A stretch of 64,000 bases of DNA from Burkholderia ubonensis (lineage in GTDB: Bacteria > Pseudomonadota > Gammaproteobacteria > Burkholderiales > Burkholderiaceae), in NCBI RefSeq assembly GCF_001718695.1, contig NZ_CP013420.1, forward strand, positions 3,100,001 to 3,164,000, read 5' to 3'. This document shows positions 28,335 through 38,228 of the stretch, piece after piece. The number at the start of each line of letters is the position of its first letter. The first letter of the stretch is position 1. The translations under genes were made by a program, and so were the position numbers. Under the pieces are notes generated by a model. The model worked only from the letters and a program-made list of their open reading frames with translations, was not told where the DNA came from and did no database searches.

Positions 28335-28404
28335 CGTCTTGAAGCGCGCGCCGGCACGCAGTGCGTGCGGCCGGCGGCCAGGGGGGAAGCGCGGGAAGAG
28401 AGCG

Positions 28405-29934
28405 TCAGGTCATCCGGTTCTTCGCGAGCGGCGGGTTCGCCGCGAAATAGCGCTTGATGCCGCGGAAGATCGCGTCGGCCATCTCGTCGCGATAGCTGTC
28501 GTCGTTGAGCCTGCGCTCCTCGTCCGGGTTGCTGATGAACGCGGTCTCGACGAGGATCGACGGGATGTCGGGCGCCTTCAGCACCGCGAACCCGGCCTGC
28601 TCGACCGAGCCCTTGTGCAGCTTGTTGATGCCGCCGACTTCCTTCAGCACGTAGTTGCCGTAGCGCAGCGAATCGCGGATCTGCGCGGTGGTCGACATGT
28701 CGAACAGCGCGCGGCTCACCGCGGCGTCCTGGGTCTTGATGTTGATCCCGCCGATCAGGTCCGACGCGTTTTCCTTGTTCGCGAGCCAGCGGGCCGCCGC
28801 GCTCGACGCGCCGTGGTCCGACAGCGCGAACACCGACGAGCCGCGCGCGGACGGCGTCGTGAACGCATCCGCGTGGATCGACACGAACAGGTCCGCGCCG
28901 ACGCGGCGCGCCTTCTGCACACGCACGTTGAGCGGCACGAAGAAGTCGGCGTCGCGCGTCATCATCGCGCGCATGTTCGGCGCCGCGTCGATCTTCGCGC
29001 GCAGCTTCTTCGCGATGTCGAGCGCGATGTGCTTTTCGTAGGTGCCGTTGCCGCCGATCGCGCCCGGGTCCTCGCCGCCGTGGCCCGGATCGATCGCGAC
29101 CGTCAGGAGGCGCACGGTGCCGCCCTTGCCGGCGCCTTTGCCAGTATTCGGCGCGATGAACTTGTAGGTGTCGTCGCCTTCGTCCTCGTCGTCCTTGCGC
29201 GCGATGACGGGCGGCGGCTTGACCGCGGGCTTCGCGCTCGCGGCAGGCGGCGTGCGCGGCGCGGGCGTGCCCGGCGTGTTCTGCGCGAAGCGCTGGAAGA
29301 ACGCATCGCTGTTGTCGTTGCCGGCGACCGGCGGCTGCGTCGGTCCGCTCAGCGCGGTCGGCGGCTGCACCTGCTGCGCGCGCGCCGCTTCGTTCAACTG
29401 CTGTTCCTTGCGCTCCGTCTGCGCGATCAGGTCGGTCAGCGGATCGGGCGCGACGGCCGGATACAGGTCGAACACGAGGCGGTACTTGTAGGTGCCGACG
29501 GGCGGCAGCGTGAACACCTGCGGCTTCACCGAGCCCTTCAGGTCGAACACCATCCGCACGACGTGCGGCTGGTACTGGCCGACGCGCACCGAGTGGATCT
29601 GCGGATCGTTCGGCGCGATCTTCGACACGAGGTCGCGCAGCGCCTGGTCGAGATCGAGCCCGTTCAGGTCGACGACGAGGCGGTCGGGGCCCTGCAGCAG
29701 CTGCTGGGTATTCTGCAGCGGCTGGTCGGATTCGATCGTCACGCGCGTGTAGTCGCGCGCGGGCCACACCCGCACGCCGAGCACCGACGTCGCGTGCGCG
29801 AGCCGCGGCACCGCGAGGCCGAGCACCAGCGTCGACGCGCCCGCGCACAGGATCTGGCGGCGCCGCCAGTTATGCGTCGCGGTGGCCGCCGATTCGATCG
29901 AGCGGAACGGTTTGATCAACATCTTTCGAGACAT
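28405..29934 (-). CDS. amiC: N-acetylmuramoyl-L-alanine amidase (AmiC-type), Tat-exported
   Basis: Periplasmic zinc amidase that removes stem peptides from peptidoglycan during cell separation. The product (509 residues) starts with a twin-arginine-like signal (NWRRRQILCAGASTLVLG, cleavage near AHA), then an AMIN domain (RVWPARDYTRVTIESDQPL), a Pro/Ala linker, and the amidase_3 domain with zinc ligands in AIDPGHGGEDPGA, a Glu in YEKH, and SIHADAF, ending with the catalytic VETAFISNPDEE. The start ATG 29934 has AGGAA upstream and overlaps tsaE by 19 bp. Confidence 0.92.
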   Translation of the reverse strand: MSRKMLIKPFRSIESAATATHNWRRRQILCAGASTLVLGLAVPRLAHATSVLGVRVWPARDYTRVTIESDQPLQNTQQLLQGPDRLVVDLNGLDLDQALRDLVSKIAPNDPQIHSVRVGQYQPHVVRMVFDLKGSVKPQVFTLPPVGTYKYRLVFDLYPAVAPDPLTDLIAQTERKEQQLNEAARAQQVQPPTALSGPTQPPVAGNDNSDAFFQRFAQNTPGTPAPRTPPAASAKPAVKPPPVIARKDDEDEGDDTYKFIAPNTGKGAGKGGTVRLLTVAIDPGHGGEDPGAIGGNGTYEKHIALDIAKKLRAKIDAAPNMRAMMTRDADFFVPLNVRVQKARRVGADLFVSIHADAFTTPSARGSSVFALSDHGASSAAARWLANKENASDLIGGINIKTQDAAVSRALFDMSTTAQIRDSLRYGNYVLKEVGGINKLHKGSVEQAGFAVLKAPDIPSILVETAFISNPDEERRLNDDSYRDEMADAIFRGIKRYFAANPPLAKNRMT

Positions 29935-30473
29935 GCGTTTCCTGAAGCGCTGTACGCCCGGACGGTGAGGGCGCGGCCGTCGCCGTCCACGTCGAGCGAG
30001 AAGACCAGATCGGGCACGCCGAGCAGCGTGCCCGCCTGTTGCGGCCATTCGACGAGGCAGATCGCGCTGGAATTGAAATACTCGCGAAAGCCGGCGTCGG
30101 ACCATTCGGCCGGGTCATTGAAACGGTACAGATCGAAGTGATAGACCTCGAGTTCCCCATCGTCGCGTTCGAGCGCGTACGGCTCGACGAGCGTGTAGGT
30201 CGGGCTGCGCACGCGGCCGCGATGGCCGAGGCCGCGCAGGATCGCGCGCACGAGGGAGGTCTTGCCTGCGCCGAGATCGCCGACCAGCTGGATCTGCAGG
30301 CCGTCGAACGCATGCGTGCGGGCCAGTTCGGCGCGCGCCGCGTCGAGCACCTGCGCGAAGCGTGCGCCGAAGGCCTCGGTCGCCGCCTCGTCGGCGAGCG
30401 CGAACACGCGCTCCGCGAGCGGGGCGGGCAGCGTCGAGACATGGGGCGGGTGGCTGCTGTGCGTGGCTGGCAT
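29916..30473 (-). CDS. tsaE: tRNA t6A biosynthesis ATPase TsaE
   Basis: Small P-loop ATPase that works with TsaB and TsaD to make N6-threonylcarbamoyladenosine at tRNA position 37. The 185 residues carry Walker A GDLGAGKTS (65-73), VRSPTYTLVEPY and the Walker-B-like YHFDLYR, then LVEWPQQ. The ATG 30473 avoids overlap with queG; an upstream in-frame start at 30518 would overlap it. Coupled to amiC, as in many beta- and gammaproteobacteria. Confidence 0.92.
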   Translation of the reverse strand: MPATHSSHPPHVSTLPAPLAERVFALADEAATEAFGARFAQVLDAARAELARTHAFDGLQIQLVGDLGAGKTSLVRAILRGLGHRGRVRSPTYTLVEPYALERDDGELEVYHFDLYRFNDPAEWSDAGFREYFNSSAICLVEWPQQAGTLLGVPDLVFSLDVDGDGRALTVRAYSASGNACLERC

Positions 30474-30478
30474 TCTCG

Positions 30479-30484
30479 TAAAAT
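30479..30484 (+). promoter_or_regulatory. -10-like TAAAAT six bases before the queG start
   Basis: TAAAAT is followed by only 6 nt and then ATG at 30491. With normal spacing, transcription would begin at or next to the A of the start codon, implying a leaderless queG mRNA. No good -35 element is seen. Confidence 0.35.
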
Positions 30485-30490
30485 AGTGCG

Positions 30491-31726
30491 ATGAACCGAT
30501 TACCGGAACTCGCCGCATCCGATCCGCGCCCGACTCAGGCCGAGCGCGCGGCGCCGTGCGTCCTCGACGATGCGGCGTTGACCGCGCTCGCCGCGCGCAT
30601 CAGGGCGTGGGGGCGCGAATTGGGTTTCGGGGCGATCGGCATCAGCGATACCGATCTCTCGGATGCCGAAGCGGGGCTCGCCGCCTGGCTGGAAGCCGGT
30701 TGCCACGGCGAGATGGATTATATGGCGAAACATGGGATGAAACGCGCGCGGCCGGCCGAACTTGTGGCCGGTACGCGACGCGTGATCTCGGCCCGGCTCG
30801 CCTATCTGCCGGCGCAGACGCTCGCGGCCGACGCGCCGGACGATGCACGCGGCGCGCCCGCGCCGCGCGACTGGCGCGCGCGCGAGCAGGCCCGGCTCGA
30901 CGATCCGCAGGCCGCCGTCGTGTCGATCTACGCGCGCGGCCGCGACTATCACAAGGTATTGCGCAACCGCCTGCAGACGCTCGCCGAGCGCATCGAGCGC
31001 GAGATCGGCGCGTTCGGCTACCGCGTGTTCACCGATTCCGCGCCGGTGCTCGAGGTCGAGCTCGCGCAGAAGGCGGGCGTCGGCTGGCGCGGCAAGCACA
31101 CGCTGCTGCTGCAGCGCGACGCGGGCTCGCTGTTCTTCCTCGGCGAGATCTACGTCGACATTCCGCTGCCGACCGATGCGCAGACCGCGCCCGACGCGGC
31201 GCCCGAGACGCCGGGCGCGCATTGCGGCAGCTGCACGCGCTGCATCGACGCGTGTCCGACCGGTGCGATCGTCGCGCCGTACCGCGTCGATGCGCGGCGC
31301 TGCATCTCGTACCTGACGATCGAGCTGAAAGGCAGCATCCCCGAGCCGCTGCGGCCGCTGATCGGCAATCGCGTGTACGGCTGCGACGACTGCCAGCTCG
31401 TGTGCCCGTGGAACAAGTTCGCGCAGGCCGCGCCGGTCGCCGATTTCGACGTGCGTCACGGGCTCGACCGCGCGACGCTCGTCGAGCTGTTCGGCTGGAG
31501 TGCCGACGAATTCGACGCACGGATGCAGGGCAGCGCGATTCGGCGCATCGGCCACGAGTGCTGGCTGCGCAATCTCGCGGTCGGGCTCGGCAATGCGTTG
31601 CGCGCGCCGCCGGAGCGGCTCGCGCCGGCCGCGCGCGACGCGATCGTCGCCGCGCTGCGCGCGCGCGCCGACGATCCGTCGCCGCTCGTGCGCGAGCACG
31701 TCGAGTGGGCGCTGCGGGCGGCGTGA
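30491..31726 (+). CDS. queG: Epoxyqueuosine reductase QueG
   Basis: Cobalamin- and iron-sulfur-dependent enzyme for the last step of queuosine synthesis in tRNA. The 411-residue protein has the N-terminal B12-binding region (WRGKHTLLLQRDAGSLFFLGEI) and two 4Fe-4S motifs, CGSCTRCIDACPTGA and YGCDDCQLVCPWN, then a HEAT-like tail. It is divergent from tsaE, another tRNA-modification gene. No ribosome site is visible upstream, consistent with a leaderless start. Confidence 0.94.
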   Translation: MNRLPELAASDPRPTQAERAAPCVLDDAALTALAARIRAWGRELGFGAIGISDTDLSDAEAGLAAWLEAGCHGEMDYMAKHGMKRARPAELVAGTRRVISARLAYLPAQTLAADAPDDARGAPAPRDWRAREQARLDDPQAAVVSIYARGRDYHKVLRNRLQTLAERIEREIGAFGYRVFTDSAPVLEVELAQKAGVGWRGKHTLLLQRDAGSLFFLGEIYVDIPLPTDAQTAPDAAPETPGAHCGSCTRCIDACPTGAIVAPYRVDARRCISYLTIELKGSIPEPLRPLIGNRVYGCDDCQLVCPWNKFAQAAPVADFDVRHGLDRATLVELFGWSADEFDARMQGSAIRRIGHECWLRNLAVGLGNALRAPPERLAPAARDAIVAALRARADDPSPLVREHVEWALRAA

Positions 31727-31872
31727 AGGCGGCGTACAGTGGCGGTTCGATAGGTGTCGGGCCGCGGCCGCGCTTGCCGGCGAAGCGCGCCGGCGGGACG
31801 GGCGGCACGCCGCCTGCAATTCTTTCGGCTTGGCACGGGAAGGGCGTGCCAAGCATGGGACCGGAGACAGCA

Positions 31873-32343
31873 ATGTTCAACGCAGTAATCGACGCACCGT
31901 TCGGCAAGGTCGGCATCCGCACGGATGCGGGCGTGGTGCGCGAGATCGTCTATCTGCCCGAATCGGTGAAATCCGTCGATCCGGATACGCCGCTCGCGAA
32001 GCGCGCGGTCGAGCAGATCGAACGCTATTTCGAGCGCGCGTCGGCGACTTTCGACCTGCCGCTCGCCGACGTCGGCACCGCGTTCCAGCACCGCGTGTGG
32101 GACGCGATTCGCGAGATCCCGCCGGGCGTCGTGCTCACGTACGGACAGGTTGCGAAACAGATCGGCAGCGCGCCGCGCGCGGTCGGCCAGGCGTGCGGCG
32201 CGAACTATTTCCCGCTCGTGATCCCGTGCCATCGCGTCGTCGCGTCGGGCGGCATCGGCGGCTTCGCGAACCACGACGACGACGGCTACTACCTGCGGGT
32301 GAAGCGCTGGCTGCTCGCGCACGAGGGCGTGCCGTACCGATGA
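31873..32343 (+). CDS. ogt: Methylated-DNA--protein-cysteine methyltransferase Ogt
   Basis: Suicide repair protein that moves the methyl group of O6-methylguanine onto its own cysteine. In 156 residues it has the helix-turn-helix part PPGVVLTYGQVAKQIGSAPRAVGQA and the active-site IPCHRVV with Cys119. The ATG 31873 has GGAGA 6 bp upstream. The stop overlaps xerD (ATGA), so the two are co-expressed. Confidence 0.92.
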   Translation: MFNAVIDAPFGKVGIRTDAGVVREIVYLPESVKSVDPDTPLAKRAVEQIERYFERASATFDLPLADVGTAFQHRVWDAIREIPPGVVLTYGQVAKQIGSAPRAVGQACGANYFPLVIPCHRVVASGGIGGFANHDDDGYYLRVKRWLLAHEGVPYR

Positions 32344-33287
32344 GCGAACCGCTGCTTTCCCCGGAGGCCGCCGACGACGCGGCCGCGTCGCCCGCGCTGC
32401 TCGCGAGCCGCGCGTCGATCGACGTGTTCTGCGACGCGCTGTGGCTCGAGCACGGCCTCGCGCGCAATACGCTCGACGCATACCGTCGCGATCTGGCGCT
32501 GTTTGCACAGTGGCTCGCGGCGACGCACGACGCGTCGCTCGACGCCGCCGACGAGATGATGGTGACGGGCTACATCGCCGCGCGCAGCGACGGCAAGGCG
32601 ACGTCGTCGAACCGGCGCCTGTCGGTGTTCCGCCGCTATTACGGCTGGGCCGTGCGCGAGCATCGCGCGAGCGCGGACCCGACGCTGCGGATCATGTCCG
32701 CGAAGCAGGCCGCGCGGTTTCCGTCGACGCTGTCCGAAGCGCAGGTCGAGGCGCTGCTCGGCGCGCCCGATGTCGACACGCCGCTCGGTTTGCGCGACCG
32801 CACGATGCTCGAGCTGATGTATGCGAGCGGGCTGCGCGTGAGCGAGCTCGTGACGCTGAAGACCGTCGAGGTCGGGCTGAACGAAGGCGTCGTGCGCGTG
32901 ATGGGCAAGGGCTCGAAGGAGCGGCTCGTGCCGTTCGGCGAAGTCGCGCACGGCTGGATCGAGCGTTACCTGCGCCACGCGCGGCCGGCGCTGCTCGGTG
33001 CGCGCGCGGCCGATGCGCTGTTCGTGACCGCGCGCGGCGACGGCATGACGCGCCAGCAGTTCTGGAACATCATCAAGCGCCATGCGCGGCAGGCGGACGT
33101 GCGCGCGCACCTGTCGCCGCACACGCTGCGGCACGCGTTCGCGACGCACCTGCTGAATCACGGCGCGGACCTGCGCGTCGTGCAGATGCTGCTCGGCCAC
33201 AGCGACATCTCGACGACGCAGATCTATACGCACGTCGCGCGCGAGCGCCTGAGGACGCTGCACGCGCAGCACCACCCGCGCGGATAG
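32340..33287 (+). CDS. xerD: Site-specific tyrosine recombinase XerD
   Basis: Resolves chromosome dimers at dif together with XerC and FtsK. The 315 residues contain an N-terminal SAM-like core-binding domain and the catalytic set Arg166, Lys190, His261-x2-Arg264, His287 and nucleophile Tyr296. The LSPHTLRHAFATHLLNHGADLR block is typical of XerD rather than phage integrases. Downstream of and overlapping ogt. Confidence 0.93.
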   Translation: MSEPLLSPEAADDAAASPALLASRASIDVFCDALWLEHGLARNTLDAYRRDLALFAQWLAATHDASLDAADEMMVTGYIAARSDGKATSSNRRLSVFRRYYGWAVREHRASADPTLRIMSAKQAARFPSTLSEAQVEALLGAPDVDTPLGLRDRTMLELMYASGLRVSELVTLKTVEVGLNEGVVRVMGKGSKERLVPFGEVAHGWIERYLRHARPALLGARAADALFVTARGDGMTRQQFWNIIKRHARQADVRAHLSPHTLRHAFATHLLNHGADLRVVQMLLGHSDISTTQIYTHVARERLRTLHAQHHPRG

Positions 33288-33322
33288 CGCGGGGGCGGCG
33301 CGTGCTGCAAGCATCAGATCCA

Positions 33323-34885
33323 TCAGATCAGCTCGCGCAGCTTGTGCTTCAGCACCTTGCCGGTCGACGCGGCCGGCAGCGCGTCGAGCACGCGGATGTG
33401 CGCGGGCCGCTTGTACGGCGCGAGCCGCGCCGCGCACCAGTCGTGCAGCGCGGCCTCGGTCGCCGCGGCGCCCGGCGCGAGCTCGACGAACGCGAGCACT
33501 TCCTCGTTGCCCTCGACCGGGCGGCCGACCACGGCCGCCTGCACGACGTCCGGGTGCGCGTTCAGCACCTGCTCGACCTCGACCGGATACACGTTGAAGC
33601 CCGAGCGGATGATCAGCTCCTTGCTGCGGCCGGCGATCGTCACCGCGCCGTCGGCGTCCTGTCGCGCGAGATCGCCGGTCTTCAGCCAGCCGTCCGGCGT
33701 GACTGCTGCGCGCGTCGCGTCCGGATTGCGGTAATAGCCGAGCATCACGTTCGGCCCGCGCACGTGAATTTCGCCGACCTCGCCCTGTGGGACGTCGCGG
33801 CCGTTCGGCGCGACGATGCGCATCTCGACGCCCGGAATCGGCACGCCGACCGAGCCGTCGGCGCGCGGCGCATCGAGCGGCGTCTGCGCGATCGTGGGGC
33901 TGCTCTCGGTCATCCCGTAGCCGTTGTGCAGCGGCACGCCGTACACGCGCTCGACGCGCGCCTTCAGGCCGGTGTCGAGCGGCGAGCCGCCCGAATACGC
34001 GAAACGCAGGCGCGGCGCGCGCCACGCATGGCCGTGCGTGCGCAGATGCTCGAGCAGCTTCGCATGCATCGCGGGCACGCCCTGGAAGATCGTGACCCCT
34101 TCGTCGGCCAGCGCGACGCGCACGGCCTCGGGCGAAAAGCGCGGCGCGAGCCGCAGCGTCGCGCCCGCGTACAGGCTGCCGAGGCACACCGACGCGAGGC
34201 CGTACACGTGCGACACCGGCAGCACGGCATAGACGACGTCCTCGGGCGACACGCGCCGCAGCGCGCTCGACGTCGCCGCGACGTACAGCAGGTTGCGGTG
34301 CGACAGCATCACGCCCTTCGGCGTGCCGGTGGTGCCGGTCGTGTAGATCAGCGCCGCGCATTGCGCGGCGCCGTCCGCGGCCACCGGCTCGCCGGGCGCG
34401 TCCGCGTCGACGCGGGTCGACCATGCGCCGATGTCGATCGCGAGCGCGGGGGCGGGTGTTGCGTGGTGCCGCGCGGCATGCGCGCGCGCGTCCGGCGACG
34501 CGGCTTCGGCGAACGCGATCAGCTTCGGGCGCGCATGCGCGGCGATCGCGTCGAGCTCGACCGCCGACAGCCGTGCGTTCGACATGAGCGCCCATGCGTC
34601 GAGGCGGGCCGCCGCGAACAGCAGCACGATCTGCGCGACGCAGTTCTCCGCGACGATCATCAGGCGGTCGCCGCCGTGCACGCCGCAGGCGGCGAGCTGC
34701 GCGGCCGCCGCATCGATCGCCAGCGACAGCTCGCGGTACGACAGGCGGCGCGCGTCCTCGATCAGCGCCGGGCGATCGGGCGCGTGGGCGGCCCAGTGCG
34801 CGGGGACGTCGGCGATGCGGCCGGGCAGGGCGGCCAGCAGCGCGTCGACGTCGAGCGGCGCGGACGGGGGGATGAACGAGGTCAT
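33323..34885 (-). CDS. Acyl-CoA synthetase (AMP-dependent, class I adenylate-forming)
   Basis: Adenylating ligase of 520 residues that activates a carboxylic acid to its CoA thioester. Motifs: the P-loop YTTGTTGTPKGVM, the aromatic/adenine region NGYGMTESSP, TGDLARQDADG and the C-terminal lysine in STGKVLKHKLREL. The substrate may be a medium/long-chain or aromatic acid; sequence alone does not tell. GGAG sits 5 bp before ATG 34885. It stands alone between xerD and ybaK, convergent with xerD. Confidence 0.87.
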   Translation of the reverse strand: MTSFIPPSAPLDVDALLAALPGRIADVPAHWAAHAPDRPALIEDARRLSYRELSLAIDAAAAQLAACGVHGGDRLMIVAENCVAQIVLLFAAARLDAWALMSNARLSAVELDAIAAHARPKLIAFAEAASPDARAHAARHHATPAPALAIDIGAWSTRVDADAPGEPVAADGAAQCAALIYTTGTTGTPKGVMLSHRNLLYVAATSSALRRVSPEDVVYAVLPVSHVYGLASVCLGSLYAGATLRLAPRFSPEAVRVALADEGVTIFQGVPAMHAKLLEHLRTHGHAWRAPRLRFAYSGGSPLDTGLKARVERVYGVPLHNGYGMTESSPTIAQTPLDAPRADGSVGVPIPGVEMRIVAPNGRDVPQGEVGEIHVRGPNVMLGYYRNPDATRAAVTPDGWLKTGDLARQDADGAVTIAGRSKELIIRSGFNVYPVEVEQVLNAHPDVVQAAVVGRPVEGNEEVLAFVELAPGAAATEAALHDWCAARLAPYKRPAHIRVLDALPAASTGKVLKHKLRELI

Positions 34886-35113
34886 GGCGTCTCCTGAAGA
34901 GGGGGCGGGCGCGGCAGGCGAGGGTTGCGAACGATCGTGCCATGTCGGCGGGCGCGCCACAATCGGCCATTCGGTCAATAGCGCTTCGCGATGCGCGCAA
35001 TGATGATGGACGGTGTCGCGTCGAGTTCGCCGCTGCCGCCCGGGTGACGGAAAAGCGGGCCGCGAGTATAACGCCGACGAGAAGCGCGGCGCGCCCCGGC
35101 CGCCGTTCCCCAT

Positions 35114-35119
35114 TAGAAT
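35114..35119 (+). promoter_or_regulatory. -10-like TAGAAT six bases before the ybaK start
   Basis: TAGAAT, a 6-nt gap, then ATG 35126, the same geometry as in front of queG. It suggests a leaderless transcript; no -35 consensus is evident. Confidence 0.35.
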
Positions 35120-35125
35120 GCCGCC

Positions 35126-35617
35126 ATGAGCAAATCCAGACACGTGTCCGAAACGCCCGCGACCCAGCTGCTGCGCCGCCACGGCGTCGCGTTCGGCGAG
35201 CATCCCTACGATTACGTCGAGCACGGCGGCACCGGCGAGTCCGCGCGCCAGCTCGGCGTCGACGAGCACGTCGTGGTGAAGACGCTCGTGATGGAAGACG
35301 AGCACGCGAAGCCGCTGATCGTGCTGATGCACGGCGACCGCACGGTGTCGACCAAGAACCTGGCGCGGCAGATCGGCGCGAAGCGCGTCGAGCCGTGCAA
35401 GCCCGAAATCGCGAACCGCCATTCGGGCTACCTGGTCGGCGGCACGTCGCCGTTCGGCACCCGCAAGGCGATGCCGGTCTACGTGGAGTCGACGATCCTC
35501 GAATTGCCGGCGATCTACCTGAACGGCGGCCGCCGCGGCTATCTGGTCAGCCTCGCGCCGTCCGTGCTGACGACGCTGCTCGACGCGAAGCCCGTGCAGT
35601 GCGCGAGCGTCGACTGA
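35126..35617 (+). CDS. ybaK: YbaK/EbsC-type aminoacyl-tRNA deacylase
   Basis: Hydrolyses mischarged Cys-tRNA(Pro) in trans. The 163-residue single-domain protein has VVKTLVMED, the catalytic-lysine region STKNLARQIGAKRVEPC, and SGYLVGGTSPFGTRKAMPVY, all classic YbaK segments. It is free-standing, about 100 bp before plsY on the same strand. Confidence 0.9.
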   Translation: MSKSRHVSETPATQLLRRHGVAFGEHPYDYVEHGGTGESARQLGVDEHVVVKTLVMEDEHAKPLIVLMHGDRTVSTKNLARQIGAKRVEPCKPEIANRHSGYLVGGTSPFGTRKAMPVYVESTILELPAIYLNGGRRGYLVSLAPSVLTTLLDAKPVQCASVD

Positions 35618-35724
35618 GGGTTTCACCTTTCCGGCAGTTTGCACCGCTTCGGTAGAATGAGCGCCGCTGCGGCCCGCCGTCCCGGCCGTCCGTCCATCGA
35701 TACGTTGAAAGAAGAGTCATCCGC

Positions 35725-36363
35725 ATGCAGATCCTGCTCGCCGCCGTCGTTGCCTACCTGATCGGCTCGGTGTCGTTCGCCGTCGTCGTCAGCGCCGCGA
35801 TGGGCCTGGCCGATCCCCGTTCGTACGGGTCGAAGAACCCCGGCGCCACCAACGTGCTGCGCAGCGGCAACAAGAAGGCCGCGATCCTGACGCTCGTCGG
35901 CGATGCGTTCAAGGGCTGGGTCGCCGTCTGGCTCGCGCGGCGCTTCGGCCTGCCCGATGTCGCGATCGCGTGGGTGGCGATCGCCGTGTTCATCGGCCAC
36001 CTGTACCCGATTTTCTTCCGCTTCCAGGGCGGCAAGGGCGTCGCGACCGCGGCCGGCGTGCTGCTCGCCGTGCACCCGGTGCTCGGGCTCGCGACCGCGC
36101 TGACTTGGCTCATCATCGCGTTCTTCTTCCGCTACTCGTCGCTCGCGGCGCTCGTCGCGGCGGTGTTTGCGCCGGTGTTCGACGTGTTCCTGTTCGGCAC
36201 GCGCCACAACCCGGTCGCGTGGGCCGTGCTCGCGATGAGCGTGCTGCTCGTGTGGCGTCACCGCAGCAACATCTCGAAGCTGCTGGCGGGGCAGGAAAGC
36301 CGGATCGGCGACAAGAAGAAGGCGGCCGGGAACGGCAACGCGCAGGACGGCGGGAAGGCCTGA
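35725..36363 (+). CDS. plsY: Acyl-phosphate:glycerol-3-phosphate acyltransferase PlsY
   Basis: Inner-membrane enzyme for the first acylation in phospholipid synthesis, using acyl-phosphate made by PlsX. The 212 residues show five to six hydrophobic segments and the conserved loops [20 protein letters not shown] and [10 protein letters not shown]. The hydrophilic tail is Lys-rich. Start ATG 35725 has AAGAAGAG upstream. Convergent with yajQ. Confidence 0.93.
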   Translation: MQILLAAVVAYLIGSVSFAVVVSAAMGLADPRSYGSKNPGATNVLRSGNKKAAILTLVGDAFKGWVAVWLARRFGLPDVAIAWVAIAVFIGHLYPIFFRFQGGKGVATAAGVLLAVHPVLGLATALTWLIIAFFFRYSSLAALVAAVFAPVFDVFLFGTRHNPVAWAVLAMSVLLVWRHRSNISKLLAGQESRIGDKKKAAGNGNAQDGGKA

Positions 36364-36433
36364 GAAGGCCGGCCGGAGGCGCGCGCCGGGCGCATTGCGC
36401 GGCCCGGCGGCATGGGCGGCATGACGAGACCGG

Positions 36434-36919
36434 TCAGTCGCGGAAGTTGTTGAAGTCGAGCGGGGTGTCGGTCACGTCCTTGCGCAGCATCGCGATCACG
36501 CTCTGCAGGTCATCGCGCTTCGTGCCCGACACGCGCACCGCATCGCCCTGGATGCTTGCCTGCACCTTGATCTTGCTGTCCTTGACGAGCCGCACGATCT
36601 TCTTCGCGAGATCGCCCGTCACGCCTTTCTTGACCGTCACGACCTGCTTGACCTTGTCGCCGCCGATCTTCTCGACCTTGCCGTAGTCGAGGAAGCGCAC
36701 GTCGACGTTGCGCTTGGCCAGCTTGCCGATCAGCACGTCCTTGACCTGGCCGAGCTTGAAATCGTCGTCGGCGAACAGCGTCAGTTCGCGTTCCTTCTGC
36801 TCGATGCGTGCGTCGGAGCCCTTGAAATCGAAGCGCGTCGAAATTTCCTTGTTCGACTGCTCGATGGCGTTCTTCACTTCGATCATGTTCGCTTCGCTGA
36901 CGACGTCGAACGATGGCAT
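36434..36919 (-). CDS. yajQ: YajQ-family cyclic-dinucleotide/nucleotide-binding protein
   Basis: Small UPF0234 protein of 161 residues ([21 protein letters not shown] opening; [38 protein letters not shown]). Members fold as two ferredoxin-like domains; in Xanthomonas and Pseudomonas relatives bind cyclic di-GMP and influence transcription. Its role here is unknown. An upstream in-frame ATG at 36964 is less likely because the MPSFD start is conserved. Confidence 0.92.
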   Translation of the reverse strand: MPSFDVVSEANMIEVKNAIEQSNKEISTRFDFKGSDARIEQKERELTLFADDDFKLGQVKDVLIGKLAKRNVDVRFLDYGKVEKIGGDKVKQVVTVKKGVTGDLAKKIVRLVKDSKIKVQASIQGDAVRVSGTKRDDLQSVIAMLRKDVTDTPLDFNNFRD

Positions 36920-37070
36920 GGCATTCTCCCGTAAAACGTGCGGGCCCGGCTTGCGCGCGGGCACTCGCTATAATTGCGGACTGTTTGCCATTCTACCGAT
37001 GCCCCTTCGTTTGCCCAAGGCCGGCCGCCTGCCGTCCAGGCAAGTCCGGGCCGTCCGACCGCGATTGCCG

Positions 37071-38114
37071 ATGCTTCCAGCCGATTCCACCCTGTCGCTG
37101 CTTCCCGACCATCCGCTCGCCGCGCACAACACGTTCGGGTTCGACGTGACCGCGCGGCTGGCCGCGCGCGTGACGCACGCCGCCCAGTTCGCGGCGCTGC
37201 ATCGCGACGCGCGTGTCGCGAACCTGCCGCTGCTGGTGCTCGGCGGCGGCAGCAACGTCGTGTTCACGCGCGACTTCGACGGCCTCGTGCTGCTGGACGA
37301 GATCGTCGGCCGCCGCATCGTGCGCGAGGAGGACGACGCGTGGATCGTCGAGGCGGGCGGCGGCGAGAACTGGCACGCGTTCGTCGCGTGGACGCTCGAG
37401 CAGGGCATGGCCGGCCTCGAGAACCTGGCGCTGATTCCCGGCACGGTGGGCGCCGCGCCGATCCAGAACATCGGCGCGTACGGGCTCGAGATGAAGACGT
37501 ATTTCGATTCGCTCGTCGCCGTCGAGCTCGCGACCGGCCGCAGCGAGCGCTTCGACGCCGCGCGCTGCGCGTTCGGCTATCGCGACAGCTTCTTCAAGCG
37601 GGAAGGCCGCGCCCGCTTCGCGATCGTGTCGGTGACGTTCCGGCTGCCGAAGCGCTGGACGCCGCGGCTCGGCTACGCGGACGTGTCGCGCGAACTCGAC
37701 GCGCGCGGCCTCGCGCCGGACGCGGCGACGGCGCGCGACGTGTTCGACGCGGTGGTCGCGATCCGTCGCGCGAAACTGCCCGATCCGCTCACGCTCGGCA
37801 ATGCGGGCAGCTTCTTCAAGAATCCGGTGATCGGCGCGGCGCAGTTCGACGCGCTGCGCGCGCAGGCGCCCGATATCGTGTCGTATCCGCAGCCGGACGG
37901 GCAGGTGAAGCTCGCGGCCGGCTGGCTGATCGACCGCAGCGGCTGGAAGGGGCGCGCGCTCGGCGCCGCGGCCGTGCACGACCGGCAGGCGCTCGTGCTC
38001 GTCAACCGCGGCGGCGCGACGGGCGCCGAGGTGCTCGCGCTCGCGCGGGCGATCCAGGACGATGTGCGCGCGCGCTTCGGCGTGGAGCTGGAACCCGAAC
38101 CCGTCTGCCTGTAG
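37071..38114 (+). CDS. murB: UDP-N-acetylenolpyruvoylglucosamine reductase MurB
   Basis: FAD enzyme that reduces UDP-GlcNAc-enolpyruvate to UDP-MurNAc in peptidoglycan synthesis. Seen: [10 protein letters not shown], the FAD segment [50 protein letters not shown], and active-site Ser in [14 protein letters not shown] chose ATG 37071 (347 residues), which fits the family; ATG 36999 would add 24 residues with poor similarity. TATAAT near 36969 gives a plausible promoter. Confidence 0.92.
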   Translation: MLPADSTLSLLPDHPLAAHNTFGFDVTARLAARVTHAAQFAALHRDARVANLPLLVLGGGSNVVFTRDFDGLVLLDEIVGRRIVREEDDAWIVEAGGGENWHAFVAWTLEQGMAGLENLALIPGTVGAAPIQNIGAYGLEMKTYFDSLVAVELATGRSERFDAARCAFGYRDSFFKREGRARFAIVSVTFRLPKRWTPRLGYADVSRELDARGLAPDAATARDVFDAVVAIRRAKLPDPLTLGNAGSFFKNPVIGAAQFDALRAQAPDIVSYPQPDGQVKLAAGWLIDRSGWKGRALGAAAVHDRQALVLVNRGGATGAEVLALARAIQDDVRARFGVELEPEPVCL

Positions 38115-38157
38115 CGCGGCCTCGGGTCGCGCGGCGCGCGGGCTGTCGCGACGAAAA

Positions 38158-38182
38158 AAGCGCCGATCGTCGATCGGCGCTT
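38158..38182. terminator. Bidirectional terminator between murB and argF
   Basis: An 11-bp perfect stem AAGCGCCGATC/GATCGGCGCTT with a 3-base loop, flanked by A6 on the left and a T-rich run on the right, serves both convergent genes. Confidence 0.85.
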
Positions 38183-38228
38183 CTTCGTTCGCATCGTGCC
38201 GCATTGCGCGGCGATACGGCGGCGGCTC

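Noticed and set aside
32340..33287. Tyrosine recombinase as a sign of an integrated element
   Set aside because: Sequence and ogt linkage fit housekeeping XerD; no attachment repeats, tRNA or phage genes are nearby.
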